From assembly GCA_001553355.1 (NCBI GenBank), contig KQ960862.1, positions 1-34,808 of the forward strand: a stretch of DNA of 34,808 nucleotides, given 5' to 3'. The notes beneath the pieces are model-generated. The model saw only the letters and a program-made list of their open reading frames with translations. It made no database searches and had not been told where the DNA came from. Shown here in pieces: positions 33,120 to 34,808 of the stretch. This stretch comes from Veillonellaceae bacterium DNF00626 (lineage in GTDB: Bacteria > Bacillota > Negativicutes > Veillonellales > Dialisteraceae). Each line of letters begins with the position of its first letter. Within the stretch, counting starts at the first letter, position 1. Both the position numbers and the translations under genes were made by a program.

Positions 33120-34808
33120 ATGAGTTATTATACAAGTCATAAACAAATGAGAAAATTAGCCGTAGGCATTGTCACTCTTTTAATGGTAGGAAGTTCTCAG
33201 GTTATGGCATCACAAAGTGATGGCTATAGTAAGGCGAATGCATCGGTATCGTCAAGAGAAAGAGACTCTTCGGCAGAAGATACTTTTACGACACAAACTC
33301 CTATTTTTGCATTGGCAGATCAGACAGCTACCGTAAAAGAATGGCTTGATAAAGGATTTTTGAATAGAGATAAATATGGAGATCCGGCAGCAGATTATAC
33401 GATTAAGCAAAACACCGTCATGGATATAAGTAAGGTAAATAAAACACCGGAGGATGAGTTTAATGTCCAATGTATTGCAGGCGTTTATTGGAATTGTGAT
33501 CACGGGTTTGTTGATATGACCGGGCATTCTTTGACATTGAATGCGGTCGGGAATTCAAGTATAGAACGACATCATATTTATAGCGAAAATAAGCTTGTAA
33601 TGAAAAATATCAAAGAGCTTATACTTAAAGGAGAAAATGGTTCACCGAAGAACTATATTTTGATTAAAGGGAAAAATACAGGGAGCATTGATATTTCCAA
33701 TGGAGATCAAGATGCAACATTGAAGGTTGAGGATAATGATAAGGATGAACAAGCAAAAACATTGATAACCATTGATGCATTTAAAGGGGATAACGATAAT
33801 CCTACTGCTAATACTTTCTTCAAGTTGAAGGGGACATTGGAATCAGAGGCGAAGAATGCGACATTGGCAGAAATTAAAAATGGCAGTGTATCTTTGGACG
33901 GTGTGAAATTTACCACAGAAGGGGATGGCATTCTATCCGTACATGTCAAAGATGGAGGTGTATTTAATGCCAATAGTTCTTTTGTCGGTAATGAACTTAA
34001 AGCCAATGAAAAGAAACGTGATGTAATTATTGAAGGAAATATGCTGGCTGAAGGAACAGCGAAGGGTGAGAGCGGAAAAATCGGTCTTGCATTGAATAAC
34101 TCCAATTCGCACTTCACCGGTTTGATTGGTGTCAAGAAGGGTGAAGCTCATATGATTCTGAGTGATGGAGCTAAATGGAATCATATGAGTGAAGGAATGG
34201 CTATGAATGATATCACTTCCAGTCATTTGACAAGCTTTTATGGAGATAAAGGGGTTATTCATCAGAATACACCAAAAGAAATTATTATAGATCAATATAG
34301 CGGAAATACCACGGTTATCTACACACATAAAAACCAAGGATTAGAAGCGGAAGATTATATAGGGGGAGATATTAGAATTGGTAAATTCAAAGAGGGATCA
34401 GTTATTACTGTTTCGACAAGCAATGAAAACATAGATAATTATGAGGATGAGATAGCAAGAATTTTAAAAAATAAAATACAAGTAGAAGGTGATCTTGGCA
34501 TAGAAGTTAAAGCTTCTGAGGGGCTTTTAACGGCACCACGAAATTTCTTTACCTTGTTTATAGATCGTTCCGCGCTACAAGAAGATTCGACGGAAGACCC
34601 GAATATTCCTGATTTTAAGCTTAGGCGGAGAGATGCTAAGATTACAATAGGTCGTAGTGGGTTGACAGGCGCAAAAGTAGATGATAGTTTGTATTTTGGG
34701 GCGGGAAAAGCAAATCTTCAAAAGTATCCTGAACAGAAAGATTTTACTATTCGTATGCGGAATGAAAAACAGAGTGTATTAATGGGAGAAGAAGGCGGAA
34801 AGAAGATA
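33120..34808 (+). CDS. Partial large secreted protein, autotransporter passenger-like
   Basis: The frame is open for 563 codons to the window edge, so the C-terminus is missing. SD GAGGAGG precedes ATG 33120. An extended signal peptide is seen (basic SHKQMRK, hydrophobic LAVGIVTLLMVGSSQVMA, cleavage near MAS-QSD). The mature part is rich in Asp, Asn, Gly, Ser and Thr, with repeating short beta turns (KNIKELILKGENG, SGKIGLALNNSNSHFTGLIG, GAKWNHMSEGMAMNDITSS, SSHLTSFYGDKGVIHQ). These resemble pertactin-like beta-helix passengers of type V autotransporters. A C-terminal beta-barrel would prove this but lies outside the window. Its lower GC and isolated position after rpoC suggest variable, possibly acquired, DNA. 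Confidence 0.75.
   Translation, partial: MSYYTSHKQMRKLAVGIVTLLMVGSSQVMASQSDGYSKANASVSSRERDSSAEDTFTTQTPIFALADQTATVKEWLDKGFLNRDKYGDPAADYTIKQNTVMDISKVNKTPEDEFNVQCIAGVYWNCDHGFVDMTGHSLTLNAVGNSSIERHHIYSENKLVMKNIKELILKGENGSPKNYILIKGKNTGSIDISNGDQDATLKVEDNDKDEQAKTLITIDAFKGDNDNPTANTFFKLKGTLESEAKNATLAEIKNGSVSLDGVKFTTEGDGILSVHVKDGGVFNANSSFVGNELKANEKKRDVIIEGNMLAEGTAKGESGKIGLALNNSNSHFTGLIGVKKGEAHMILSDGAKWNHMSEGMAMNDITSSHLTSFYGDKGVIHQNTPKEIIIDQYSGNTTVIYTHKNQGLEAEDYIGGDIRIGKFKEGSVITVSTSNENIDNYEDEIARILKNKIQVEGDLGIEVKASEGLLTAPRNFFTLFIDRSALQEDSTEDPNIPDFKLRRRDAKITIGRSGLTGAKVDDSLYFGAGKANLQKYPEQKDFTIRMRNEKQSVLMGEEGGKKI

Noticed and set aside
32952-33146. 64-codon minus-strand frame upstream of the secreted protein gene
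   Set aside because: It covers the ribosome site and start of the plus-strand gene, has no ribosome site of its own and reads as Phe/Ile/Ser-rich low-complexity sequence.
1-34808. CRISPR arrays, rRNA genes, phage or plasmid genes
   Set aside because: No regularly spaced direct repeats, rRNA signatures, integrase, replication-initiator or conjugation genes were seen on either strand.

Overview
The window looks like a chromosomal segment of a low-to-mid GC diderm Firmicute of the class Negativicutes (Veillonella/Dialister/Megasphaera type). Housekeeping genes have Firmicutes order (greA-lysS; rapZ-yvcK-whiA). There is also a Na+-pumping decarboxylase beta subunit of the kind common in Negativicutes, and the window ends inside a large secreted protein that resembles an autotransporter passenger, which implies an outer membrane. 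Species cannot be fixed from the sequence alone. No CRISPR array, rRNA or complete mobile element was seen.

Layout. 1-1600: a possible IS end at the edge, then an aldehyde dehydrogenase on the minus strand. 1861-2694: a basic protein made of three Tudor-like repeats. 2861-9598: a long plus-strand run of polA, coaE, a lytic transglycosylase, an unknown cytosolic protein, a GtrB/DPM1-type glycosyltransferase and a RuBisCO-like protein (RLP), with two 8-nt start/stop overlaps. 9728-11190: two exported proteins (DUF3298 and SIMPL). 11469-11558: tRNA-Ser(UGA). 11676-14069: greA and a lysS fused to a C-terminal tRNA-binding domain. 14123-15777 (minus): M18 aminopeptidase and a small exported protein. 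15847-16581: truA. 16640-18385 (minus): FlK-like thioesterase, a 53-residue OadG-like peptide and oadB, all overlapping. 18868-24164: HAD phosphatase, rapZ, yvcK, whiA, an exported protein and a DUF951 protein. 24617-32421: rpoB-rpoC with its own strong promoter, a leader hairpin and a strong terminator, but no ribosomal-protein neighbours. 32422-33119: AT-rich spacer. 33120-end: partial secreted protein.

How the genes fit together. Most of the window is core information processing (PolA, GreA, LysRS, TruA, RpoB, RpoC, WhiA) plus cell-envelope control (YvcK, RapZ, lytic transglycosylase, glycosyltransferase). Accessory metabolism appears as the RLP, the aldehyde dehydrogenase and the thioesterase/decarboxylase operon. 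Promoters often have an extended -10 (TGnTATAAT), and genes in operons often overlap by 8 nt (ATGNNTGA) or 1 nt (TAATG/TAGTG), suggesting translational coupling.

Most worth a second look: the RLP with an altered metal-site motif, coupled to a glycosyltransferase; the triple Tudor-like protein; the LysRS/tRNA-binding-domain fusion; a triplicated module inserted in RpoC; the isolated rpoBC unit with a terminator-like leader hairpin; and the unusual thioesterase/OadG/OadB operon.
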